Shown here in pieces: positions 15,351-23,781 of a DNA stretch of 30,297 nt (the first letter of the stretch is position 1; each line of letters begins with the position of its first letter). The notes beneath the pieces are model-generated. The model searched no databases. It saw only the letters and a list, made by a program, of their open reading frames with translations, and was not told the origin of the DNA. The stretch spans positions 1 through 30,297 of the forward strand of contig NZ_QFOA01000040.1 in the NCBI RefSeq assembly GCF_003248505.1, given 5' to 3'. The DNA is from Sphingobium sp. (GTDB lineage: Bacteria > Pseudomonadota > Alphaproteobacteria > Sphingomonadales > Sphingomonadaceae). A program made the position numbers and the translations under genes.

Positions 15351-16859
15351 TCAGTTTACCGGGGCGCGGCGGCGATAGCTGAGCGCTTCGGCGACATGCA
15401 CCCTGCCCACCTGCTCCGCCCCCGCCAGATCGGCGATGGTGCGCGCGACCCGCAGCACGCGGGTATAGCCCCGTGCCGACAATTTCATCGCCGCCGCAGC
15501 CTGCGCCAGCAATTGCCGTCCGGCCTCGTCCGGCCCGGCCCATCGCTCCAACGCGTCGCCGTCCACTTCCGCATTGGTTCGCGTAGCCGTTCCGGCATAG
15601 CGCGCCGTCTGGACGCGGCGCGCATCCGCCACGCGCGCGGCGACTTCGACCGATCCCTCCGTCGGCGGAGGCAGGACGAGGTCGGCGGCGGTCACCGCCT
15701 GCACCTCGACATGCAGGTCGATGCGGTCGAGCAGCGGCCCGGACACTTTTGCCTGATAATCGGCGGCGCAGCGAGGCGCGCGCGAACAGGCGAGCGCCGG
15801 ATCGCCCAGATGGCCGCAACGACACGGGTTCATCGCTGCAACCAACTGCACCCGCGCCGGGAAAGTCACATGCGCATTCGCCCGCGCCACCGTCACCTCC
15901 CCCGTCTCCAGCGGCTGGCGCAGCGAATCGAGCACAGTGCGCTGGAATTCAGGCAGTTCGTCCAGGAACAGCACGCCCAGATGCGCCATGCTGACCTCAC
16001 CGGGTCGCGCCTTCAACCCTCCGCCCACCAGCGCTGCCATCGACGCGCTGTGATGCGGCGCACGGAACGGGCGCGCGCGGCTGATCCGCCCACCCTCCAG
16101 CGTGCCCGCGACACTCGCCACCATCGAACTTTCCAGGGCTTCGGACGGCGTCATGTCCGGCAGGATGCCCGGCATACAACTCGCCATCAGCGATTTACCC
16201 GCACCCGGCGGACCCACCATCAGCAGATTATGCCCGCCCGCCGCCGCGATCTCCAGCGCTCGCTTGGCGACTTCCTGCCCCTTCACCTGTTTGAGGTCGA
16301 CGGTGCGCACCGGCGCATCCACCGTACCCGGCTGGGGCGGAGAAAGGGCAGCGGTCCCCTTGAAATGGTTGAGCAGCGTCAGGAGATCGGGCGCTGCGAC
16401 CACTTCCACCTGTCCCGCCCAGGCGGCTTCCGCCCCCTGCGCCACCGGGCAGACCAGCCCCATGTCCCGCCCGCTCGCATGGAGCGCAGCCAGCAGCACG
16501 CCCGGCGACGGCGCGGTCCGTCCGTCGAGGCCGAGTTCGCCCACCACGACATAACCGGCCAGCGTCTCGGCATCGATCACCCCCATCGCCCCCAGCAGCG
16601 CCAGCGCGATCGGCAGGTCGAAATGCGACCCTTCCTTGGGCAGATCCGCAGGCGACAGGTTCACCGTGATCCGCTTGGGCGGCAGGGACAGGCCGATGGC
16701 GGCGATGGCGTTGCGCACCCGCTCACGGCTTTCGGCGACCGCCTTGTCCGGCAGGCCGACGAGAATGAAGTTGGGGAGGCCCGCGACCAGCTGGCACTGC
16801 ACCTCGACCCCGCGCGCTTCCAGCCCGAGATAGGCGACCGTCGAAACCGTAGCGACCAA
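15351..16859 (-). CDS. comM: YifB family Mg-chelatase-like AAA+ ATPase (ComM)
   Basis: ComM is a hexameric helicase that promotes branch migration during natural transformation; the family is widespread even where competence is unknown. The 502-residue product begins MVATVSTVAYLGLEARGVEV. It has the N-terminal Lon-like fold (IAAIGLSLPPKRITVNLSPA), Walker A GPPGAGKS at 216-223, Walker B LFLDELPEF and a cysteine cluster (NPCRCGHLGDPALACS, then RC), all typical of YifB. The start appears to be TTG at 16859 just after a GGGGGGA run; no better in-frame start precedes Val2. It follows rlmE by 21 nt. Confidence 0.93.
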   Translation of the reverse strand: MVATVSTVAYLGLEARGVEVQCQLVAGLPNFILVGLPDKAVAESRERVRNAIAAIGLSLPPKRITVNLSPADLPKEGSHFDLPIALALLGAMGVIDAETLAGYVVVGELGLDGRTAPSPGVLLAALHASGRDMGLVCPVAQGAEAAWAGQVEVVAAPDLLTLLNHFKGTAALSPPQPGTVDAPVRTVDLKQVKGQEVAKRALEIAAAGGHNLLMVGPPGAGKSLMASCMPGILPDMTPSEALESSMVASVAGTLEGGRISRARPFRAPHHSASMAALVGGGLKARPGEVSMAHLGVLFLDELPEFQRTVLDSLRQPLETGEVTVARANAHVTFPARVQLVAAMNPCRCGHLGDPALACSRAPRCAADYQAKVSGPLLDRIDLHVEVQAVTAADLVLPPPTEGSVEVAARVADARRVQTARYAGTATRTNAEVDGDALERWAGPDEAGRQLLAQAAAAMKLSARGYTRVLRVARTIADLAGAEQVGRVHVAEALSYRRRAPVN

Positions 16860-16880
16860 AATCCCCCCGCTCGTTGTCCG

Positions 16881-17564
16881 TCAGCCCGGATCGGCGGGCG
16901 TGTCCGCGCGTCCCTTGAAGCCTTGCGCCACGACATACCATTCGACGCTGCCCTTGCGGCTGGCGGGGGGCTTGGCGTGCTTGATGGTCGTGAAATGCTT
17001 CTTGAGGATGGCAAGCAGTTCAGCGTCGGTGCCGCCTGCGAACACCTTGGCGACGAAAGTGCCGCCCTTGCGCAGATTTTCGACCGCGAACATCGCCGCC
17101 GCCTCGACCAAGCCCATCGTGCGCAAATGATCGGTCTGCGCGTGGCCGACCGTATTGGCCGCCATGTCCGAAATGACAAGGTCCGGCTCCTGCCCCAGCG
17201 CGTCGCGAAGCAGGTCGGGCGCCTTGTCGTCCATGAAGTCCATTTCGAACAGCGTCACACCCGGTATGGGATCGGTGGGTAGCAGGTCGATGCCCACCAC
17301 CGCCGCCTTGGGCGCCATTTTGCGCACGACCTGTGCCCATCCGCCGGGCGCAACGCCCAGATCGACGACGGCTCTCGACCCCTTCACGAAATGGAATTTC
17401 TCGTCGAGTTCGATCAGCTTGAAGGCGGCGCGGCTGCGCCACCCTTCCGCCTTCGCCTTGCGCACATAGGGGTCGTTGAGATGCCGTTCGAGCCAGCGCA
17501 CCGATTGCGCAGTGCGGCCCTTGGCGGTCTTGACCCGGACCTTGCCTGCGCCCGATCCCCTCAC
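16881..17564 (-). CDS. rlmE: 23S rRNA (uridine-2552-2'-O)-methyltransferase
   Basis: RlmE (FtsJ/RrmJ) methylates U2552 in the A-loop of 23S rRNA, a late step in 50S assembly. From GTG at 17564 the product is 227 residues. The catalytic tetrad K49-D133-K173-E208 is visible in RAAFKLIELDEKF, SDMAANTVGH, FVAKVF and SVEWYVVA. The SAM loop is VVDLGVAPGGWAQVV. The GTG overlaps the ppx stop in a GTGA, which supports this start over the extension to 17789. A basic N-terminal extension and Pro/Ala-rich tail are slightly unlike the E. coli protein. Confidence 0.95.
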   Translation of the reverse strand: MRGSGAGKVRVKTAKGRTAQSVRWLERHLNDPYVRKAKAEGWRSRAAFKLIELDEKFHFVKGSRAVVDLGVAPGGWAQVVRKMAPKAAVVGIDLLPTDPIPGVTLFEMDFMDDKAPDLLRDALGQEPDLVISDMAANTVGHAQTDHLRTMGLVEAAAMFAVENLRKGGTFVAKVFAGGTDAELLAILKKHFTTIKHAKPPASRKGSVEWYVVAQGFKGRADTPADPG

Positions 17565-18679
17565 ATCGGCCTCCCGTCGCGATCCATGAGGCCACGCAAA
17601 ATGCCTTCGCGGATGCCCCGGTCCGCCACGCCCAGCCGCTCGGCAGGCCAGATGTCGAGGATGGATTCGAGGATCGCGCAGCCCGCCACGACCAGATCGG
17701 CACGCTCGGTGCCGATGCAGGGAAGCTTCTGCCGTTCGGCCAGGGCCAGGCCCGACAGCCGGGTCGAAATGGCGCGCATCGATTCGCACGGCACGATCAG
17801 TCCGTCGATGGCCTGCCGGTCGTAGCGCGGCAGCCCCAGATGCAGGCTGGCGAGCGTCGTCACCGTCCCCGACGTTCCGAGCAGGCGGATGTCCGCCGCT
17901 CCGCGCGGCAGGCGGCGGGCGAGCGGAAGAAATGCTTCGGCCACCCGCGCGCGCATCCGGCCATAGGCGGCCATGCGCTCGGCGGGATCGTCATGGTCGA
18001 ACGCCTCGCTTTCGGTCAGCGACACGACCCCCCAGGGCGCGCTCACCCAATCGACGATACGCGGCGCGCCGTCGCCATGCGCGTCCACCAGCACCAGTTC
18101 GGTCGATCCCCCGCCGATGTCGAAAATCAGCGCAGGCCCCTCACCCGGCTCCAGCAGCGCATGGCATCCCATCACCGCCAACCGGGCCTCTTCCTGCGCG
18201 CTGATGATGTCGAGCGCGATGCCGGTTTCGCGGTAGACCCGCTGGATGAACTCCGCACCGTTGGCCGCGCGGCGGCACGCTTCGGTCGCAACCGATCGGG
18301 CCAGCGTCACATGCCGCCGTCTCAGCTTGTCCGCGCACACCGAAAGCGCGGCGATGGCACGATCGATCGCAGCATCGCTGATGCGTCCGGTGGCGGCCAG
18401 CCCCTCACCCAGCCGCACGATGCGCGAAAAGGCGTCGACGACGATGAACCCGTCCGCCGACGGCCTGGCGATCAACAGGCGGCAATTGTTGGTGCCAAGG
18501 TCGATGGCGGCGTAGGACCGGCGCTCACGCGATCCCTGGGCTCCATGGCCCCGCTGCTTGGACGGGGGAGGAACGGCCGCAGCCTTGCTCCCTATGTCCG
18601 CACCGGTACGGGCGCGCTTGCCCGTACCCAGTCCGGACGGACCGGAACTCTGCGGCGATGGGCGGCTGTGCTGCACCAT
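17561..18679 (-). CDS. Exopolyphosphatase / pppGpp phosphohydrolase family protein
   Basis: Ppx/GppA proteins split phosphate from polyphosphate ends or convert pppGpp to ppGpp; sequence alone does not separate the two. The 372-residue product has the sugar-kinase/Hsp70-fold phosphate loops AAIDLGTNNCRLLIA (about 57-71) and IFDIGGGSTELV (184-195). LGTSGTVTTLASL follows further on. It is short, lacking the C-terminal HD-like domains of E. coli Ppx, as is common in alphaproteobacteria. About 54 residues before the fold are basic, Ser/Pro/Gly-rich and probably disordered. The start at 18679 is therefore uncertain. It heads the leftward run ppx-rlmE-comM-ATPase. Confidence 0.9.
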   Translation of the reverse strand: MVQHSRPSPQSSGPSGLGTGKRARTGADIGSKAAAVPPPSKQRGHGAQGSRERRSYAAIDLGTNNCRLLIARPSADGFIVVDAFSRIVRLGEGLAATGRISDAAIDRAIAALSVCADKLRRRHVTLARSVATEACRRAANGAEFIQRVYRETGIALDIISAQEEARLAVMGCHALLEPGEGPALIFDIGGGSTELVLVDAHGDGAPRIVDWVSAPWGVVSLTESEAFDHDDPAERMAAYGRMRARVAEAFLPLARRLPRGAADIRLLGTSGTVTTLASLHLGLPRYDRQAIDGLIVPCESMRAISTRLSGLALAERQKLPCIGTERADLVVAGCAILESILDIWPAERLGVADRGIREGILRGLMDRDGRPM

Positions 18680-18801
18680 GGCCGAAACCTTTGTCTTTCT
18701 TTCGCCAACCTCCCGCGAGGCCGGAACTTGCCTTCTGTCTTAAGCAGATATGCAGGGCCGCGCAAGGCTGACCCGAAATGCGGGGCCTTTCAAATCGCCC
18801 A

Positions 18802-18819
18802 TAAGAAAATCGTAAGAAA
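18802..18819. promoter_or_regulatory. Perfect 7-bp direct repeats with 4-bp spacer (possible regulator site)
   Basis: TAAGAAA occurs at 18802-18808 and again at 18813-18819, an 11-bp period that places both on one helix face. This geometry is that of OmpR/PhoB-type response-regulator boxes, although the bases do not match the E. coli Pho box. The site is in the 249-nt gap between divergent ppx/gppA and the autotransporter gene. Confidence 0.35.
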
Positions 18820-18847
18820 CGGACATGAATGTGGCCGATATGTAACA

Positions 18848-18867
18848 GTCGTAAAGTTTCGTACGAC
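18848..18867. promoter_or_regulatory. Inverted repeat upstream of the autotransporter gene
   Basis: GTCGTA (18848-18853) and TACGAC (18862-18867) are perfect 6-bp arms around an 8-nt centre, about 60-80 nt before the autotransporter ATG. This could be an operator for a dimeric regulator. I found no convincing -35/-10 pair in the same gap. Confidence 0.35.
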
Positions 18868-18928
18868 GCCGGATTGTCTTGCGTCCTTCGTCTGTTAGCC
18901 TCGGCTCCGGTCTTTGGGGAGAGTAATC

Positions 18929-21900
18929 ATGCACATTCGCAAGAATGGTGCGGGCCTTTTGGCGCGCATCGGTCGTCCTGCACTTCTGGCGTCGGCCGCG
19001 ATGGGAGCGCTCGTCGCCCCCGCCGCCCATGCCGTGGTTCCGAACGACGGAAAAACACCGACGCAGATCCTGGACACCGGCGTCAACGGTGTCGGCATCA
19101 TGTATCGCGCCGACGGCTTCGTCTGCACCGGGACGCTGGTCAATCCACGCACCGTCATTTTTGCGGCGCACTGCGTGAACGATCTCAAAACCCCTGACTA
19201 TTCGACGGTCAACGGCGGCGTCCCGGTCGCCTTCGCCTTCCAGGCGGATTCCCGCCCGGGAATTATCAACTGGCTGAGCAACAACTATCGGACTAATACG
19301 GTGCTCAGCGTCTACAACGTCAACAACATCGCCTATCATCCCGAATCGCTCGATCCCAATGCGCGCAGCTTCCTGTTCGGCGACGTGGCGATGGCGACGC
19401 TGGATACGCCCGCGAAGGGCGTGCCGACATGGACCATGCTGTTTTCCGCGCTGCCTGCCCCGGCGAGCATCAGCGACACGACCGGCACCAACTATCATGT
19501 GACGATCACGGGCTACGGTCGCACCGGCAGCGGCACGCAGGGCCAGGTTCTCGGCGTCGATTTCCGCCGCCGCGTCGCGGAAAACTTCCTCGGCATGCTG
19601 GGGTCTCTCGACGACATCGACAGCTTCCTGTTCGGCGCCGCCGACGGGCTGCCCCAGAATCTCTATCAGCTCGACTTCGACGATCCGGCCCGCCGCAATC
19701 CCTATGATATCAACGTCTTCAAGGATGGCCCCCTGCCGAACGAAGGCGTAACGGCGAGCGGGGATTCGGGCGGCCCGCTGATCCTCGACCGGACCTTTGC
19801 CGAAAAGACGGTGATCGGCGTCCTGTCGGGCGGCAGCCGCTATTTCCTCGACCAGCCGCAAAGTTCCTATGGCGGCTCGTCCTTCTACCAGCCGCTCTAT
19901 CTGTTCTGGGACTGGATCGCGGCCAACAACCCCTATCGCTATGCAACCGCAAAGGCGGGCGACGGCAAGTGGAGCGATGCCAGCCACTGGGTGACGGCGC
20001 TCGATCCCAACTATCGCGTCATCGACAACGCGGGCAAGCTGGTGAACGGCGTGCCGACCGCGACCGGCGCGGGCTCCTACGGCGCGGACGCCGCCAAGAA
20101 GTTCGGCCAGATCTGTCAGCCGACCGACGGCGGCGAAGCCTGCTTCGACGTCAACACCAAGCAGTTGCTCCTCAACGGCAAGGTCGTTTCCAGCGACGGG
20201 CAGACGCCCGCTGAAACCGGCGGTTCGGCCAGCCGCGCCAACAATCTGGGCAAGGCCGAGATCGCCGACCGCAGCGCCACCCCCGAACATGTCAGCCTCA
20301 GCGGCGAAGCCACTGCGTCGAACGCCGCTACGCCGACCGGCAGCATCGTCGAGCCGCAGGCCAGCGGCCCGCTGCCCGTCGCTACGGTGGCCAACGGACT
20401 GCCCGGTGCGAGCAACTTCATCCCCAACAATATCGCGCCGGTCGCCGCGCGCGGTGTCGTGGGCCGCTATTATGACGTGACGCTCGCGTCCAACGGCCGC
20501 ACCACGCTCGACACCAGCGTCACCGTCGACCGTTTCGGCATCGCGGGTGCAGGCGCCACGCTCGACGTGACGTCCACCGGGTCGCTCGCCAGCCTCATGG
20601 AAATCTCGCATCTTGCGGGCACGGTGAACGTCAACGGCGCGGTTTCGACACCGGGCGACTATTTCCTGCTGACCGGCCTGCTTTCCGGGTCGGGCACGGT
20701 GCGCACGCCCTTCCTCACCAACGTGCGCGGCGTGATCGCGCCCGGCGGCCTCGGCACGATCGGCACGCTGACGGTCGAAGGCAACGCCATTCTCGCGTCG
20801 GGCAGCACGCTCGCCGTCGACCTTGGCAATAACGGGGTGTCGGACGTGCTGGCGGTGCGCGGCACGGGTGCCGGTGTCGCCAATGTCGGCGGCGCGGTCG
20901 CCTTCTCGGCGGCCAGCGGCGCACGGGTGCGTTTCGGCAATCGCTACACCTTCCTGACGACAACGGGCGGCGTTACCGGCACCTTCGCCGCGCCCACTTC
21001 GCTGACGCCGATCCTTCGCCCGGTGCTCAGCTATTCGGGGAACGCGGTCTCAGTCAGGATCGACGCGGGCCGCTACGCCGACGTGGTGAACGGCGCCTCG
21101 CAGACACAGGTGTCGTTCGCGCGCCTGCTCGATCAGAATCGCGGCAACTACAGCCGCTTCGCCGGGCTTTACGGTGAAACCGACCTCTTCACGGTCGGCG
21201 GCATCCAGGCCGCGTTCGAAGCGATGGCTCCGCGCACCGAAACGCTCAAGACCTCGATGGGCGAAACGCTCAACGACAACATGGCGCGTTTCTACCGCGA
21301 CCGCCTGACGAAGATCGACGGCGGCGCGATGGGCGGCACGCTCACCATGGTGGGCCAGCCGCTCCAGCTTGCGGCGGCAAACCTCAACAACATCGACCTC
21401 GGCCTCGACCAGGGCGGCGACACCGCCACGCAGACGCGCGAAGGCGTGCTGCCCGACGATGTCAGTGCCTTCCTTGCGGGCGGATATATCGACGGCAGCG
21501 CCCGCCCGATGCGCTCCATCGGGTCGCTCGGTCGCGACCAGTTCGACGGCTGGTATGCGGCTGCGGGCGTCGAAAAGGCCATGGGCGACAGCGGCGTCGT
21601 CGGTCTGTCGGTGTCCTTTAGCCAGCTCAAGGGCAATACCGCAGTCAACGACACTGCCCGTGCCCGACTGTATCAGGGCACCGTGTATGGCGCATTCGAC
21701 CTTGGCGGGCTGAAGCTCGATGCGGTGGGCAGCGCGGGCACGCTCGCAACCAGATCGCGCCGCGCCTTCGCCATCGGCACGACGCCCTATACGCTCTTCG
21801 GCTCCGACCAGGAACTGGCGCTGTCGGGCGAACTCGGCCTTAGCAAGGCGCTCGGCAACGAAGCGTTCGCCATCGTGCCCCGCGCGTCGATCCGCGGCGC

Positions 21901-22279
21901 CTATATCAGCGGCGGCAACCTTGCCGAATATGGCGGGGACGCGGCGCTGGTCATCGAGCGGCATGCGATCCAGAGCGCGCAGGGACGCCTGGGTGCGACG
22001 CTCAAGGCCAATAGCAGCGGCTTCAAGCCCTATGTCACCGCCAACTTCGTGCATGAGTTCCGCGATCAGCCGGCGTTCCTGCTGGCCAATCTGGTCGGCG
22101 GCAACGGCCCGCTCGCGCCCTTCGCACTCGGCGGCCAGGACAAGAATTGGGGCGAACTGGGCGGCGGCCTCACCATCGCCACCGGCAATGTGGACCTCAG
22201 CCTGTCGGCCGACACCACCGCCTGGCGCAAGGACGTGAAGTATCAAAGCTATCGCGCATCAATGAAGATCCGCTTCTGA
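18929..22279 (+). CDS. Autotransporter with N-terminal trypsin-like serine protease domain
   Basis: This is a type Va-secreted protein of 1116 residues. ATG at 18929 follows a GGGGAGAG ribosome binding site. The signal peptide runs to AAHA, about residue 35. The trypsin-like domain (about 45-340) has a complete triad: H81 in FAAHC, D152 in FGDVAMATLD and S280 in GDSGGPL. It is followed by GDGKWSDASHW, then a Gly/Asn-rich passenger with beta-helix repeats such as GTVNVNG, LSGSGTV and APGGLGTIGTLTVEG. A C-terminal autotransporter barrel covers about the last 270 residues and ends in KIRF with a terminal Phe. The protease is predicted to act at or outside the cell surface; substrate unknown. The gene stands alone and ends at a strong terminator. 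Confidence 0.92.
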   Translation: MHIRKNGAGLLARIGRPALLASAAMGALVAPAAHAVVPNDGKTPTQILDTGVNGVGIMYRADGFVCTGTLVNPRTVIFAAHCVNDLKTPDYSTVNGGVPVAFAFQADSRPGIINWLSNNYRTNTVLSVYNVNNIAYHPESLDPNARSFLFGDVAMATLDTPAKGVPTWTMLFSALPAPASISDTTGTNYHVTITGYGRTGSGTQGQVLGVDFRRRVAENFLGMLGSLDDIDSFLFGAADGLPQNLYQLDFDDPARRNPYDINVFKDGPLPNEGVTASGDSGGPLILDRTFAEKTVIGVLSGGSRYFLDQPQSSYGGSSFYQPLYLFWDWIAANNPYRYATAKAGDGKWSDASHWVTALDPNYRVIDNAGKLVNGVPTATGAGSYGADAAKKFGQICQPTDGGEACFDVNTKQLLLNGKVVSSDGQTPAETGGSASRANNLGKAEIADRSATPEHVSLSGEATASNAATPTGSIVEPQASGPLPVATVANGLPGASNFIPNNIAPVAARGVVGRYYDVTLASNGRTTLDTSVTVDRFGIAGAGATLDVTSTGSLASLMEISHLAGTVNVNGAVSTPGDYFLLTGLLSGSGTVRTPFLTNVRGVIAPGGLGTIGTLTVEGNAILASGSTLAVDLGNNGVSDVLAVRGTGAGVANVGGAVAFSAASGARVRFGNRYTFLTTTGGVTGTFAAPTSLTPILRPVLSYSGNAVSVRIDAGRYADVVNGASQTQVSFARLLDQNRGNYSRFAGLYGETDLFTVGGIQAAFEAMAPRTETLKTSMGETLNDNMARFYRDRLTKIDGGAMGGTLTMVGQPLQLAAANLNNIDLGLDQGGDTATQTREGVLPDDVSAFLAGGYIDGSARPMRSIGSLGRDQFDGWYAAAGVEKAMGDSGVVGLSVSFSQLKGNTAVNDTARARLYQGTVYGAFDLGGLKLDAVGSAGTLATRSRRAFAIGTTPYTLFGSDQELALSGELGLSKALGNEAFAIVPRASIRGAYISGGNLAEYGGDAALVIERHAIQSAQGRLGATLKANSSGFKPYVTANFVHEFRDQPAFLLANLVGGNGPLAPFALGGQDKNWGELGGGLTIATGNVDLSLSADTTAWRKDVKYQSYRASMKIRF

Positions 22280-22301
22280 TCGCTTCCCCTCAGCCGACAT
22301 G

Positions 22302-22331
22302 AAAAGGGCCGCCCCACCGGCGGCCCTTTTT
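22302..22331 (+). terminator. Rho-independent terminator of the autotransporter gene
   Basis: A perfect 12-bp stem (AAAAGGGCCGCC at 22302-22313, GGCGGCCCTTTT at 22319-22330) with loop CCACC runs into five T's. It begins 22 nt after the stop codon. Its A-rich left arm could also let it work on the other strand, protecting against read-through from the yajC-secDF operon. Confidence 0.9.
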
Positions 22332-22370
22332 GCATCTGGCGATGTCGTCGGCGGACGATATCTGACCGCA

Positions 22371-22748
22371 TCAGAGCGGCAGCAGGGCCGCCACGATCTG
22401 CCGCTCCTCGGCACGGAGCACGCCCCAGGCGCGTGCCGCCGCACGGCTGTCCATCGCTTCCACGCCGATCCCCCTCGCCTCCAGCGCTCGTACGAATGAA
22501 CGCGGCGGCTGGCGCAATCCTATGCCAGTGCCCAGCAGCAGGAATTCAGGCGCAGGCCGCAGGGCAAGCAGATCGCCCAGCGCTTCGGGCGTCAGCGCAT
22601 CGACCGCAGGCGCATCCGGCCACGCCAGCGCGCGCACGGGGCTCAGCAACAATCCGTCCGGGAAGACATCGTCACGTACCCGGAAGCCGCGCCCTTGAAA
22701 GCCGGTGACGATCGGCCCCTGCCCGCTCTCGTCGCGGCGGAGCTTCAT
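22371..22748 (-). CDS. Mth938-like domain protein (DUF498/NDUFAF3-like)
   Basis: The 125-residue product has the pattern of the Mth938 fold: an early GFQGRGFRVRDDVFPDGLLLSP, then PEFLLLGTGIGLRQPP and a final helix EARGIGVEAMDSRAAARAW. The eukaryotic relative NDUFAF3 assists assembly of respiratory complex I. In bacteria the role is not settled, although the family commonly follows secDF in alphaproteobacteria. Here it starts 26 nt after secF, so it is most likely the last gene of the yajC-secD-secF operon. No active site is expected. Confidence 0.88.
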   Translation of the reverse strand: MKLRRDESGQGPIVTGFQGRGFRVRDDVFPDGLLLSPVRALAWPDAPAVDALTPEALGDLLALRPAPEFLLLGTGIGLRQPPRSFVRALEARGIGVEAMDSRAAARAWGVLRAEERQIVAALLPL

Positions 22749-22774
22749 CCCGCCGCTGCCGGGGACCGGCTCGC

Positions 22775-23761
22775 TCAGGGCCGCGCTCCATCGTCACGCG
22801 GCCCCACGCGCTCGGCGTCGCCGACGAAGCTCTTCTTTGCCGCCTTTTTCTCGGCGGTGCCTGGCGTCAGGCCCAGAGAAATCAACAGCGAAGAGGACAC
22901 ATAGATGGATGAGTATGTGCCGACCACGACGCCCAGCATCATCGCGGCGGTAAAACCGCGCAGCACATGGCCGCCGAACAGCAGCAACGCACCCAGCGCC
23001 AGCAGGATGGTCATCGACGTCATCACCGTTCGGGGCAGCGTTTCATTGACGGACAGGTCGATCAGCGCCTTCATGTCCATCTTCCGATATTTGCGCATAT
23101 TCTCACGAATACGGTCGTCGATCACCATCTTGTCGTTGATCGAATAGCCCACGATGGTCAGCACGGCGGCCACGATGTTAAGGTCGAACTCCAGTTGCGT
23201 GATGGCAAAGAAGCCCAGCGTCATCAGCACATCGTGCATGATTGCGACGAAGGTCGATATGCCGAACTGCCATTCGTAACGGAACCACGAAAAGATGGCG
23301 ATGCCGACCACCGCCAGCATGACGGCGAGAATGCCTGTCTGGATCAGTTCGCCCGACACCTTGCCCGACACCGTGTCGTAGCGGGAAAAGGTGACGCCGG
23401 GGAACTGCGCTTCCATCGCCTTGCGCGTTTTTTCGACCACCGCGTTGGACGCCCCCGCCCCACCCTTTTCCGGCAGCGGCAGGCGGATCTGCACGGTCGT
23501 GGGATCGCCGAACTGTTGCAGCGAGCTTTCGCCCACATTCAGCCGGGCGATCGTCGTGCGCACCTTGTCGGTTTCGACCGGCTGCGGGAACTTCGCTTCG
23601 ATCATCAGGCCGCCAACGAAGTCGACGCCCATGTTGAGCCCCTTGTGTAGCGTCGCGCCGATCGCCAGCACCGTCAGCAGCGCGGTGAGCGCGAACGCCC
23701 ATTTGCGCATCGCGACAAAGCCGATGTTGGTGTTATCCGGAACGAGTTTGAGCAGTTTCAT
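22775..23761 (-). CDS. secF: Protein translocase subunit SecF
   Basis: SecF with SecD forms the proton-driven RND-type motor that completes protein export through SecYEG. From ATG at 23761, after GGGAGAGA, the product is 328 residues. The first membrane segment (about 18-38) leads to the hallmark GVDFVGGLMIEAKF. The C-terminal membrane block includes EFDLNIVAAVLTIVGYSIND, the conserved SecF motif, and later VIDDRIREN and TVMTSMTILLALGALLLFGG. The extension to 23821 is rejected because it runs into the secD stop. The gap to secD is 20 nt. Confidence 0.97.
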   Translation of the reverse strand: MKLLKLVPDNTNIGFVAMRKWAFALTALLTVLAIGATLHKGLNMGVDFVGGLMIEAKFPQPVETDKVRTTIARLNVGESSLQQFGDPTTVQIRLPLPEKGGAGASNAVVEKTRKAMEAQFPGVTFSRYDTVSGKVSGELIQTGILAVMLAVVGIAIFSWFRYEWQFGISTFVAIMHDVLMTLGFFAITQLEFDLNIVAAVLTIVGYSINDKMVIDDRIRENMRKYRKMDMKALIDLSVNETLPRTVMTSMTILLALGALLLFGGHVLRGFTAAMMLGVVVGTYSSIYVSSSLLISLGLTPGTAEKKAAKKSFVGDAERVGPRDDGARP

Positions 23762-23781
23762 GAGCTTTCTCTCCCGCCCCG

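Noticed and set aside
15396..17282. Plus-strand open frame of about 628 codons
   Set aside because: It is antisense to comM and rlmE and very rich in Arg/His, typical of a complement of coding DNA.
18802..18867. A true PhoB box next to ppx/gppA
   Set aside because: Spacing fits, but the repeat sequence TAAGAAA does not resemble the known CTGTCAT half-site, so only a generic regulator site is reported.
18740..20611. Minus-strand open frame of about 623 codons
   Set aside because: It is antisense to the protease half of the autotransporter and spans its upstream region; the composition is that of a shadow frame.
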